A DNA stretch of 64,000 nt from Pseudomonas purpurea (GTDB lineage: Bacteria > Pseudomonadota > Gammaproteobacteria > Pseudomonadales > Pseudomonadaceae): positions 5,782,001-5,846,000 of the forward strand of contig NZ_CP150918.1 in NCBI RefSeq assembly GCF_039908635.1, read 5' to 3'. The notes beneath the pieces were generated by a model that worked only from the letters and a program-made list of their open reading frames with translations, had not been told where the DNA came from and did no database searches. Below, piece by piece: positions 35,625 to 44,037 of this stretch. The position numbers and the translations under genes were made by a program. Within the stretch, counting starts at the first letter, position 1. Each line of letters opens with the position of its first letter.

Positions 35625-38600
35625 ATGACACAAACGTCCACAACCATTCCCCCAAGCAACGCAACGCTGCTGCTGGACAGAAGTCATCTGGCCAGCCTGG
35701 CCAGTCAGGGCCCCACGCTCGACGACGTCAGCTCGCAAGTGCTGCGCAAAGCACTGAAACAGCTTTATCCGCAGCTCGACATCGACCCCGACCAAACACT
35801 GATCGTCACTCCAGGATGGCGCCTGGAGGATGGAACCTTGAGTGCCGACACGCCATACGTGGAGACATTGACCCGTGCGCTGGTGCATCTGAGCTGGAGC
35901 GCAGGTGTCGCCAACTTCATCGAGGGTGAACACTTCTTGACGTCTGATCCCCTTACCAGGCCTCCCGTTCATCTCGCTGTCAGTGTCGAAGACATAGCCC
36001 AATTGTTGAACGATCACATCCCCCTGCTATCCGTCGAGTTTCAACAGTGCGAACTGGCTTTCTGGAATCAGGCGATCAACGGTCAACCCCGCTGGCATGG
36101 ACTCTGCGAGACGCTGAGAAACGCGTTCAATGTCCAACAGGCAAAGGGCTGGAACGCCGATCAATGCGCCGTGGCCCGTGCGGTATACAACTACCCGGAC
36201 AAAACCGAACGAGCGGTGAAAAACACTGAAATTCCCAATATCGAAGCCTGCCTGATCGACGTAGACAACAGCGAAACCACCAACACCAACCACCTCATGC
36301 TGGGAGGCGCGATTGTTCTGAAGGCAACTTACAAACAGCGCGAGCAGATCATGCTGTACACGATAGAAGGCGGTTACGAGGCCTTCGATTCTCTGGAGCA
36401 ACTGGGCGCGTCGCTACCCGCCCGGATCGACATGAACCTGGCAGGTCGCATGCTCAAGTGGCGACTGGTCGAGCCAGCAGGCAACATTTTCGATCACATG
36501 GCCTGGGCGCTGATCGGCTCTCAAATGGACGCCATCGAAGCACTCATCCCCTCGGGGCCGACGGCCGGGACCAGAACACCCCCTGGCTTGCGCACGGCGG
36601 TCACCCCGGCAGAACATTTCAGCCCCGCCGACAAGAACCGCATCGAGCAGCTCGAGGCGGCCATACCCGATTGGTTATCAAACGCCTCGGCCAGTCACTT
36701 GCAAGACTACAGCCACCGTCTCTCCCGTCTGGGAAAACTGCGGACCGCCTCAAGCCCGAACGATATTCCGCTGATAGGTGCGTACGCGCAGACCAAAATG
36801 CGTGAAGCCATCGAAACGGACAAAGCCGCCGAAGGGGCTGCGCAGCTGCCGCTCGATGACCTGCAAATCACGCTCACCAACAGTTTCACCGCTGGCGGCT
36901 TTACCTTGCCCAACCCGCTTGACAGGCATATCGAAAGCCTGGGTGATTTCGCCCTGGAAAATACCGCCCCTTACCTTGCAGAACTGCATTTCAAAAACAA
37001 CGATCCCGTCCCCCAATGGCTGACCGTTGATTACCTCACTGCCATGGCCGCCCAGGTCAATGTCGGCAAAATCTATCCGCAGTTGCTCAAGAGCAAACTG
37101 ATCGATGATCCGCTGCAAGTCGCGCTACAGAAGCAGCGCTACGTCAGCCAGTTGCCCGAACTGCTACAGCTCAAGGCGCTGGAGTGCATGCTTGAACAGG
37201 AAGGCGGGGTCGATGAAACAGGCTATCGCTATATCCGCGAACTGATGGGCATCGCACTCGGAGAACCGCAACAAGGTGCTCTCGATATCGTGATTCGCCC
37301 CCTCACGTTCAAGCCCCGGCATCGCCTGCTCTCTGGCGGTGACACTGTCACAAACATGTTCATCATCAGCCAGCGCAATAAGCCTGCTGCTCCGTGCCTG
37401 CTTTACCGGCCATTGCTTGAGCAACCTCTGTTGCAGTTTGTCTCGGAGGCAAACCTGATTTACGCCCTGCACCAACCGGGCGCGCTGCGCGACTCCATAT
37501 TGGCGTGGCTTGAGACCCCGGCGCTGAGCTTCGAATATGCGCAATACGTCTTTCCCGTGGGCCTGCCTTCGCCATGGCTGGCGGCTCAGTCCGATATCGA
37601 TACATTACTCACTCTGGACCTGATCGGGCCCATCGACCTGGGCGCCGAAGAGGTCGTCGGCGACCTATTGGCCGCCCTGTTTCACAGTAACGCCAGCGCC
37701 ATGATCGAGCAGGCGGATCGGCAGTCACTGTCCAATGGCGAAAGACGCTGGGCACTCTTGAAGGACAGCGCCTGGGCAATCTTCAACGTTGCATCAACCT
37801 TCTTGAGCGGGCCTGTGGGGACCGCCGTCTGGGTGTGGCAAAGCATCAACGAGATCCAGCAAGCGCTCGATGCCCATGAACAAGGCGACACGCTGGTCGA
37901 GTGGAGCTCATTGGGGGATGTGCTGATGACTCTTGCGATTGTGCTGACTCACCGCGCGTACAAGCAGCGTTACAGCGAGTGGGCTGGGCCGTCGCGCAAA
38001 AAACCAGCGCGGGAGCTGCCGCCATCTCCAGCACCACATCCATTACCCGAGCCGGCACCCGCACTCGCGATAATTTCCATGGACCCCTTGGTATTTGAAC
38101 TGCCCGCAAACCATGCCTCATCGCTGGAGATCGGCGTATCGGCCCCTCGTCGCTCAGGTCCGACACTGGACGCCTTTCTGGACACGCTCAAGGTCTCTGC
38201 GCCAGATTTGAACAGCACCGGGCTGAAGACGCTGAATGAGAAACCGCCCCATCTGTATCAGCTCAATAATACACACTATGCACAGGTCGGCGAGCGCTGG
38301 TTACAGGTCAGTATCGATGACGAAGGGGAAGTCCATATCCTCAATCCGGAACACCCCTTGCGCCCGGGCCCGTTACTGACTCATGACCCGCACGGCAAGT
38401 GGAAAGTCGATACACGGCTGCGGTTACGTGGCGGTGGTCCGAAAAGCCGTTTGAAAGCCTTCAAGCAAGCAAAGGAGAACCGTAAACACCAACTCGACAC
38501 TCAGTTAGAGGCATTCAAGGGCCAGGAGAAAACCCATCAGGAAGCACTCGATCGCCTCCAGAGCGCTATGGTTCAGGCTACCGACGAGAACCTCAAAACA

Positions 38601-40211
38601 ACGTCCAGGCTTTACGCCGACAAGCTTGATGAACGGATCAAAAACTATGGGGAAGCCCTCAAACAGCTACGCGAATGGCGTTCGCTGGGCGGTGAAACCG
38701 GTTACGCCTACGACCTGTTGCGTCTCACCACCGAGCAGGAAAAGTTCTTGTCACTCTGGTTCACGGTGAAGAAACACCAATACGCTCGGCTCACGCAAAA
38801 GCTGCAGGAGCAAGCTCCTATCAACAGTGCTGAACCCGTGCGCGGGAGCCTGACCGACATCGAGCAAGCAACCGCACTGGGCAACGCACTCATCGAACGG
38901 CTCGAGCAGTCAAAAGCCGCCCTGGCAGGCCTCAAGGTACTGGGCCACGCAGGGCTCACCGCGACCCAAAGCATCGCCAGGCTCCTGCCAAAATTCACCC
39001 GACTGGACTTCAAGGCCAACGAAATCGGCATGTCCTACGAGCTGTGCCTTGAAGAACGATCTGACGAGGCCATGCCACAGGCTCGGGCAGCAATCGCCGA
39101 TATTGTGGTCGATGCCGCCGACGCCAGCCATGAAGTCGCGCAGATGATGAAACAGTCGAGCGACACCGAGCCTACCGAGGAGCGCATCAAAAAACTCTCC
39201 AGGCTGGCCGATATCTACGCCGATACCCATCAGCGTATCCAGGACCTGCCAACCCGATACCCCGGGATGGTCCGGCAAACGCCGCTCGACCACCTTCAAG
39301 CGCTGATCTCCGAGTTTCAGGCACTGACACTGACCCAGCTCGACGGCTTGCTTCCCGAAGCCGAAGAAACTTTCCTCAAGGAACCTCTTGAACCTGTCGT
39401 TGCAGGGCCGTCGCGGCCCAGAGCCAAAGTCACCAAGACCCGTCCACGGGTCGCGAAAAGTGAACAACCCCAAGCCACCAAGCAGGGGGAAGAACAGGAG
39501 GCGTTTCAGAAGCTCGTCCCCCAAAACGCTCAACCAGCCAGGCTGGTCCTGGATGATCTCGATACCATCGCTGCCGCGCTGAACCTCAACCTGGACGTAC
39601 ACGACTTCATCAGACGCACTAACCGGGATGCCGAACGTGCAAACCGAATCCCTGCCGATATGCAGTACCTGTTTGATCAACAGGCGCTCAAACTGGAAGA
39701 GTCTGCAACGAACCTCGACAGGGCCATGAGCAACATCAGAAGTGCCGGTAAACAACTTCCTCCCATATCAGGCCAGAGCCGGGATATGCGTGAAGCCGCT
39801 ATCGAGCTTCGTAAGGAGGGCATCCGTACCCGCACGAAAATGCTCAAGAAGCGCAAGCCCAGGCAGGAGTACTTTCAATGGTTAAACGAAAATCAACAGA
39901 TCAAAATCGTCCGCAACGAGCAGGGCAGGATCAGAACCAAGGGACGCAAGGACTACTTTCAGGAATACCGGATTCTCGACACCACCGACAATGACCAGGA
40001 ACTATGGGTTGCGCACTTCCACTACGAAACACTTGAGAGCAACGCCACTCAACCCACCGCAGCCCACCTGAAAGTATCTGAAAAATACCTGACGACGCTG
40101 GAGACCGAGCTTCGACAACAATTGGCCACTCTTCAACCGATTGACTATGTACTGCGTCGAATCACCAGTGCATCTACCCAGTCACTGTTCCTGACACTTG
40201 AGCCCCGGTGA
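35625..40211 (+). CDS. Very large toxin-like protein (Pseudomonas 'dermonecrotic toxin domain'/DUF6543-type)
   Basis: 1528 residues. ATG 35625 is preferred over the in-frame ATG at 35619, because AAGGA sits 8 bases before the former and only 2 before the latter. No signal peptide. N-terminal ~700 residues: globular, with repeated Leu-rich helical segments. About 708-790: two hydrophobic segments (WAIFNVASTFLSGPVGTAVWVW and LGDVLMTLAIVLTHR) as in pore-forming or translocating toxins. Then a Pro-rich linker (PPSPAPHPLPEPAPA), an HxxQ/W-rich strand region, a long Lys/Glu/Gln-rich coiled coil (about 945-1060), and a basic linker. The C-terminal ~130 residues read RKPRQEYFQWLNENQQIK and AHFHYETLES. 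The overall layout matches large Pseudomonas proteins I recall as dermonecrotic-toxin-domain or DUF6543 proteins. GC and codon use look lower than in the neighbours. Function and secretion route unknown. Confidence 0.7.
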   Translation: MTQTSTTIPPSNATLLLDRSHLASLASQGPTLDDVSSQVLRKALKQLYPQLDIDPDQTLIVTPGWRLEDGTLSADTPYVETLTRALVHLSWSAGVANFIEGEHFLTSDPLTRPPVHLAVSVEDIAQLLNDHIPLLSVEFQQCELAFWNQAINGQPRWHGLCETLRNAFNVQQAKGWNADQCAVARAVYNYPDKTERAVKNTEIPNIEACLIDVDNSETTNTNHLMLGGAIVLKATYKQREQIMLYTIEGGYEAFDSLEQLGASLPARIDMNLAGRMLKWRLVEPAGNIFDHMAWALIGSQMDAIEALIPSGPTAGTRTPPGLRTAVTPAEHFSPADKNRIEQLEAAIPDWLSNASASHLQDYSHRLSRLGKLRTASSPNDIPLIGAYAQTKMREAIETDKAAEGAAQLPLDDLQITLTNSFTAGGFTLPNPLDRHIESLGDFALENTAPYLAELHFKNNDPVPQWLTVDYLTAMAAQVNVGKIYPQLLKSKLIDDPLQVALQKQRYVSQLPELLQLKALECMLEQEGGVDETGYRYIRELMGIALGEPQQGALDIVIRPLTFKPRHRLLSGGDTVTNMFIISQRNKPAAPCLLYRPLLEQPLLQFVSEANLIYALHQPGALRDSILAWLETPALSFEYAQYVFPVGLPSPWLAAQSDIDTLLTLDLIGPIDLGAEEVVGDLLAALFHSNASAMIEQADRQSLSNGERRWALLKDSAWAIFNVASTFLSGPVGTAVWVWQSINEIQQALDAHEQGDTLVEWSSLGDVLMTLAIVLTHRAYKQRYSEWAGPSRKKPARELPPSPAPHPLPEPAPALAIISMDPLVFELPANHASSLEIGVSAPRRSGPTLDAFLDTLKVSAPDLNSTGLKTLNEKPPHLYQLNNTHYAQVGERWLQVSIDDEGEVHILNPEHPLRPGPLLTHDPHGKWKVDTRLRLRGGGPKSRLKAFKQAKENRKHQLDTQLEAFKGQEKTHQEALDRLQSAMVQATDENLKTTSRLYADKLDERIKNYGEALKQLREWRSLGGETGYAYDLLRLTTEQEKFLSLWFTVKKHQYARLTQKLQEQAPINSAEPVRGSLTDIEQATALGNALIERLEQSKAALAGLKVLGHAGLTATQSIARLLPKFTRLDFKANEIGMSYELCLEERSDEAMPQARAAIADIVVDAADASHEVAQMMKQSSDTEPTEERIKKLSRLADIYADTHQRIQDLPTRYPGMVRQTPLDHLQALISEFQALTLTQLDGLLPEAEETFLKEPLEPVVAGPSRPRAKVTKTRPRVAKSEQPQATKQGEEQEAFQKLVPQNAQPARLVLDDLDTIAAALNLNLDVHDFIRRTNRDAERANRIPADMQYLFDQQALKLEESATNLDRAMSNIRSAGKQLPPISGQSRDMREAAIELRKEGIRTRTKMLKKRKPRQEYFQWLNENQQIKIVRNEQGRIRTKGRKDYFQEYRILDTTDNDQELWVAHFHYETLESNATQPTAAHLKVSEKYLTTLETELRQQLATLQPIDYVLRRITSASTQSLFLTLEPR

Positions 40212-40215
40212 TACG

Positions 40216-40245
40216 TAAAAAGGCTGGTTGCCAGCCAGCCTTTTT
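40216..40245. terminator. Bidirectional terminator between the toxin-like and MocR genes
   Basis: AAAAAGGCTGG / CCAGCCTTTTT inverted repeat between converging genes, A-run on one side and T-run on the other, so it works in both directions. Confidence 0.93.
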
Positions 40246-41794
40246 ACCGACGCCAGGCACTGCGCAACCGCGTCAGCGCCGACTCGATAGCCGCTTCCGG
40301 CACCGCCGCAAACCCCAGCACCAGCCCCGCCCGCTGATCCACCGGAGTGCTTGAGTCCAGTAGCCAGTAGCTGCTCAGGCCGTTGATCTCGACGTCGACG
40401 CTGGCGGCCTTTTCGATCAGCTCAAGCTCACGGGCCTGACTCTCGACCGGCACAGTCATATGCAACCCTGCCACCACATTCGGCAGGCTGCCCATTCCTG
40501 GAGTATCCACAGGCCAGCCGGCCAGCACTGTGTTGCGCCGGCTCAGCGCTGCACGGCGCATACGGCGGATATGCCGCTGAAAGTGCCCGGTGGCCATGAA
40601 CTCGGCCATCACCACCTGAGTGCTGACCTCGGAGTGCCGCACGTCCACCGCCCGGCGCTGGGCAAACGCCTCCACCAGCCCCATCGGCAACACCAGATAG
40701 CCCAGGCGCAATGCCGGAAACGCGACCTTGCCGAAGGTCCCGACGTAAATCACCCGGCCGTGCCGATCCAGCGCCGCCAAGGGTGCCAGGGGGGCGCCAC
40801 TGTAGCGGTACTCGCCGTCGTAATCGTCTTCGATGATCCAGCCCTCCGTGCGCTCGGCCCAGGCCAGCAACTCCAGACGCCGGGCCAGGCTCATGATCAC
40901 CCCGGTCGGGTACTGATGAGACGGCGTGACATAGGCCAGTCGGCAGTCACTCAGGCCATTGAGTTCCGCGCAGTTAATGCCGTCGCTGTCCACCGAGACA
41001 CCCTGCAACCGCGCCCCGGCAACCGCGAAGGCATGGCCGGCGGCGCGATAGCCTGGGTTTTCCACCGCGACCCCATCACCGGGCTCGACCAGCAGCTGTG
41101 CACAAAGGCTAATTCCCTGCTGCGCGCCACTGGTGATCACAATTTGCTCAGCGCTGCACTGCATGCCCCGCGAACTGCGCAAGTAAGCGGCGATCATGCC
41201 ACGCAAACGCTCGTCACCCTCCGGAGCGCCGTAGCACAATTGCTGCAAATCCGGCTTGCGCCAGAAAGCCGCATTCAGCTTGGCCCAGACCTCGAACGGA
41301 AACAGATCGAAGGCCGGAATCCCCACCCGAAACGCCCTCGGCGGACCACCCGCAGGCTTGGCCAGATGATGCTGTTCGACCCTCTCCAGCGCGCCACCGT
41401 GGATAACTTTACTGGATGTAATCACAGGTAAATTCAACCAATTTGTGGATAACCCTGTGGGTAAGCCTGTTGAAAACCCTGTGGATACTTTTGTGGATAA
41501 TTTTTTCGTGGGGAACGCGGCCTGCGGCAATTGAGCCACATACGTACCGTCGCCAACCCGCCCTTCGATGAAACCTTCGGCATAGAGCTGGTCGTAGGCA
41601 CGGACCACGCTGTTGCGGGAAATCGCCAGGGCTGCCGCCAGATCACGGCTGGCGGGCAACCGCGTGCCACTGGCCAGGCGGCCATCGAGTACACGCATGC
41701 GTAAGGCTTGATAGAGCTGGCGGCTCAGGCCCTGGCGGCGATCGAGTTCGATACCGGCGGGGTTGAACGACAAGGACAGCGGCAGGCTCGTCAT
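40244..41794 (-). CDS. MocR/PdxR-like transcriptional regulator (GntR HTH plus aminotransferase-fold domain)
   Basis: 516 residues. N-terminal GntR-type winged helix (LSRQLYQALRMRVLDGRLASGTRLPASRDLAAALAISRNSV). A linker carries a four-residue repeat (STGx type, about 98-118) encoded by a 12-base tandem repeat. It is followed by a fold type I aminotransferase domain with the PLP Asp region IIEDDYDGEYRYSG and the PLP lysine in VGTFGKVAFPALRLGYL. MocR proteins sense PLP or amino compounds and act on divergent genes. Here the divergent partner is a PaiB-like gene 90 bases away. Confidence 0.9.
   Translation of the reverse strand: MTSLPLSLSFNPAGIELDRRQGLSRQLYQALRMRVLDGRLASGTRLPASRDLAAALAISRNSVVRAYDQLYAEGFIEGRVGDGTYVAQLPQAAFPTKKLSTKVSTGFSTGLPTGLSTNWLNLPVITSSKVIHGGALERVEQHHLAKPAGGPPRAFRVGIPAFDLFPFEVWAKLNAAFWRKPDLQQLCYGAPEGDERLRGMIAAYLRSSRGMQCSAEQIVITSGAQQGISLCAQLLVEPGDGVAVENPGYRAAGHAFAVAGARLQGVSVDSDGINCAELNGLSDCRLAYVTPSHQYPTGVIMSLARRLELLAWAERTEGWIIEDDYDGEYRYSGAPLAPLAALDRHGRVIYVGTFGKVAFPALRLGYLVLPMGLVEAFAQRRAVDVRHSEVSTQVVMAEFMATGHFQRHIRRMRRAALSRRNTVLAGWPVDTPGMGSLPNVVAGLHMTVPVESQARELELIEKAASVDVEINGLSSYWLLDSSTPVDQRAGLVLGFAAVPEAAIESALTRLRSAWRR
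41444..41503. repeat. 12-base tandem repeat with DnaA-box-like units inside the MocR linker
   Basis: Five units start at 41444, 41456, 41468, 41480 and 41492. Units 1 and 5 read TGTGGATAA, unit 2 TGTGGGTAA, unit 4 TGTGGATAC; unit 3 is diverged. TGTGGATAA is the complement of the DnaA box TTATCCACA. Translated on the minus strand they give the linker's LSTx/VSTG/FSTG repeats. Confidence 0.8.
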
Positions 41795-41884
41795 CGCATT
41801 GGACCTCTTGAATGGGTCGGTAATGGCTCTTACAACAGACCAATAGCCTGCCTAGGATGCAGACATTCGCCAAGGAAAATCTCC

Positions 41885-42514
41885 ATGTACACCCCCAGCG
41901 CCTTTGCCATCGACGACCTCCCTTCCCTGCATCAGCAGATTCTCGACACGCGCCTGGCCATACTGGTCACTCACAGCCCGCAAGGCTTGCAGGCCAGCCA
42001 TCTGCCGCTGCTGCTGAGCCCCGAACAAGGGCCCAATGGCACCCTCTACGGCCACCTCGCCCGCACCAATGCGCAGTGGCAGGCACTGGAAGCCGGGGCC
42101 GAGGCGCTGGTGATCTTTGCCGGGGCCGATGCCTATGTCAGCCCCTCGTTCTACCCCGCCAAAGCCGAACACGGCAAAGTCGTACCGACCTGGAACTACG
42201 TGGCCGTACACGCCTATGGCACGGCCGACGTGTTCAGCGACGCCCATCGCTTGCGCAACCTGGTCAGCGCCCTGACCGATCGCCATGAAAGCGGCCGCGC
42301 CCAACCGTGGAAAGTCGACGACGCGCCCTCCCACTACATCGATGGCATGCTCAAGGCCATCGTCGGGTTCGCCCTGCCGATCCAGCGCCTGGAAGGCAAA
42401 CGCAAACTCAGTCAGAACCGCAGTACCGCAGACATCGCCGGCGTACGTGAGGGGTTGAGCGTCAGCCCCGACCTGCACGACCAGGCCCTCGCCCACTTGA
42501 TGCCCAAGGAATGA
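41885..42514 (+). CDS. PaiB-like FMN-binding negative transcriptional regulator family protein
   Basis: 209 residues from ATG 41885 (MYTPSAFAID), with AAGGAAA upstream. Family signatures: LPLLLSPEQGPNGTLYGHLARTN, LVIFAGADAYVSPSFYPAK, VPTWNYVAVHAYG and the C-terminal GKRKLSQNRSTADIAGV. The flavin-binding split-barrel fold is known. A regulatory role is recorded for Bacillus PaiB only; in Pseudomonas it may be an oxidoreductase. It is divergent from the MocR gene and four bases overlap the downstream GNAT gene region, consistent with a small operon controlled by MocR. Confidence 0.88.
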   Translation: MYTPSAFAIDDLPSLHQQILDTRLAILVTHSPQGLQASHLPLLLSPEQGPNGTLYGHLARTNAQWQALEAGAEALVIFAGADAYVSPSFYPAKAEHGKVVPTWNYVAVHAYGTADVFSDAHRLRNLVSALTDRHESGRAQPWKVDDAPSHYIDGMLKAIVGFALPIQRLEGKRKLSQNRSTADIAGVREGLSVSPDLHDQALAHLMPKE

Positions 42515-42516
42515 AC

Positions 42517-42964
42517 ATGAGTCAGATCGAGATTCGCCGTGTCACCGCCAACGACCACGCCGCCTGGCTGCCGCTGTGGCAAGCCTACCTGCGCTTCTAC
42601 AACACGGAACTGCCGGAGGCCGTCAGCCACAGCACCTGGCAGCGCTTCCTCGACCCGAGCGAACCGACCCACGCCGCCCTCGCCTGGGCCGATGGCAAAG
42701 CGGTAGGCATGGTGCATTTCATCTACCATCGCTCGAACTGGAGCATTGAAAGCTCCTGCTACCTGCAAGACTTGCTGGTGACACCCGAAACACGTGGCAC
42801 CGGTGTCGGCCGCAAACTGATCGAGTTCGTCTACGCCACCGCCAAGGGCCGACGGTTGCACTGAGGTCCATTGGCTGACCCACGAAACCAACGCCACCGC
42901 GATCCAGCTCTACGAGCGTATCGCCGAGCGTCTGGGTTACATCCAGTTTTGCAAAACCCTTTAA
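42517..42964 (+). pseudogene. GNAT N-acetyltransferase, frameshifted as sequenced
   Basis: ATG 42517 is chosen because AAGGA lies 6 bases upstream; an ATG at 42511 overlaps the previous stop. The N-terminal part is a normal GNAT fold with the acetyl-CoA loop LLVTPETRGTGVGRKLIEFV. At 42846-42848 one extra G (AAGGGCC for AAGGCC) shifts the frame. The expected ending is in the next frame: CTEVHWLTHETNATAIQLYE, then a C-terminus near LGYIQFCKTL, stopping at 42964. With one base removed the protein has 148 residues, the usual size. It sits in the PaiB-like/GNAT/GNAT series. The gene is probably intact in the organism. Confidence 0.85.
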
Positions 42965-42981
42965 GGTTCAAGGAGAGCAAC

Positions 42982-43653
42982 ATGCCGACTTCACTCGCCG
43001 ACTGGAAAGGCGTACCGCCTCCCTCGGTTCAACTGATCGAAGGGCGCTTCATTCGCCTGGAAAAACTCGACCCTGCGCGTCACGCCGACGGCTTGTTCAA
43101 AGCCCTGCAAGGCCCGGGCGCCGACCCGAAGCTGTGGGATTACTTGCCTTACGGTCCGTTCCCGGAGCGCAGCACGTTCAACGACTGGCTGAACAACCAC
43201 GCCGCCAGCAGCGACCCGTATTTCTTCTGCGTGATCGACCGCGCCAGCGGCGACGTGCAAGGCATGCTCAGCCTGATGTCGATCGTCCCGGCCCAGGGCC
43301 GCATCGAAATCGGCCACGTCACCTTCGGTGCGCCGATGCAGCGCTCACCGAAAAGCACCGAAGCGGTGTACCTGTTGGCCAAGGAGTCGTTCGCCCTGGG
43401 CTACCGTCGCCTGGAATGGAAGTGCAACAACGGCAACGCCCGCTCCAAGTACGCCGCCGAACGCCTGGGCTTCAGCTTCGAAGGCGTCTTCCGCCAACAC
43501 ATGGTGGTCAAGGGCCAGAACCGCGACACGGCGTGGTACTCGATCCTGGACTCGGAATGGCTGGCGATTGGGGCGGGGTTTGAAAAATGGTTGTCGGATG
43601 AGAATCAGACAGCGTCAGGTCAGTTGAAAAGCCTGCTGGAATGCCGCGCCTGA
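42982..43653 (+). CDS. GNAT N-acetyltransferase (RimJ/RimL type)
   Basis: 223 residues from ATG 42982, with AGGAGA eight bases upstream. Typical of the RimJ/RimL-like branch: FIRLEKLDPARHADGLF, IEIGHVTFGAPMQRSPKSTEAVYLL (the acetyl-CoA-binding region), YRRLEWKCNNGNARSKYAAERLGFSFEGVFRQH and RDTAWYSILDSEW. It acetylates an amine, perhaps a protein N-terminus or small molecule; the substrate cannot be read. It follows the first GNAT gene by 17 bases. Confidence 0.88.
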   Translation: MPTSLADWKGVPPPSVQLIEGRFIRLEKLDPARHADGLFKALQGPGADPKLWDYLPYGPFPERSTFNDWLNNHAASSDPYFFCVIDRASGDVQGMLSLMSIVPAQGRIEIGHVTFGAPMQRSPKSTEAVYLLAKESFALGYRRLEWKCNNGNARSKYAAERLGFSFEGVFRQHMVVKGQNRDTAWYSILDSEWLAIGAGFEKWLSDENQTASGQLKSLLECRA

Positions 43654-43711
43654 CACCGTGAACCGCCATCGCGAGCATGCCCAAATACCAGTCAATCAAG
43701 GGGCACAACCC

Positions 43712-43733
43712 GTGGGAGCCCGTTCGCTCCCAC
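43712..43733. repeat. Short REP-like hairpin
   Basis: GTGGGAGC-CCGTTC-GCTCCCAC, a compressed REP-type palindrome between converging genes, likely to act as a terminator. Confidence 0.6.
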
Positions 43734-43758
43734 AGGAGATCGGCGCACATCCACCCCC

Positions 43759-44037
43759 TCAGCTGATCGTGCGTCGAATCTTCACCACGCCCATTTGCAT
43801 CCCGAATGGACGGAACACGGCATTAAGTGATTTGAGCGTCTGATTCCCTTCTCCGTGCTCAATGTGCACCAGCGTGCGCACCGAGATTTTGCACATCTTG
43901 GCGAACTGGCTTTGGTGTAAACCGGTCACCTCAACCCGCAATCGGCGTACCGCCTCGCCAATGGCCAATGTGTCGTTGGCTAACCCTTGCTGAATACTTT
44001 CGATCAGCAGCGTTCGCTCTGCCACTGTCATGCTCAT
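43759..44037 (-). CDS. hipB: HipB-like antitoxin (HTH)
   Basis: 92 residues from ATG 44037, which overlaps the hipA stop by ATGA; ATGs at 44031 and 44049 are alternatives. XRE-type HTH: LHQSQFAKMCKISVRTLVHIEHGEGNQTLKSLNAVFRPFGMQMGVV, as in HipB. It should bind HipA and the operators upstream of the operon. Gene order is hipA then hipB, the reverse of E. coli, and the two are translationally coupled. Confidence 0.82.
   Translation of the reverse strand: MSMTVAERTLLIESIQQGLANDTLAIGEAVRRLRVEVTGLHQSQFAKMCKISVRTLVHIEHGEGNQTLKSLNAVFRPFGMQMGVVKIRRTIS

Noticed and set aside
41398..41503. Replication origin at the DnaA-box-like cluster
   Set aside because: It lies in a coding sequence, is made by a 12-base coding repeat and has no AT-rich unwinding region or dnaA/gidA genes nearby.
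42511..43653. A long frame joining the first GNAT's 3' end to the second GNAT
   Set aside because: The second GNAT has its own ribosome site and ATG at 42982. The upstream extension is the frame-shifted end of the first GNAT.
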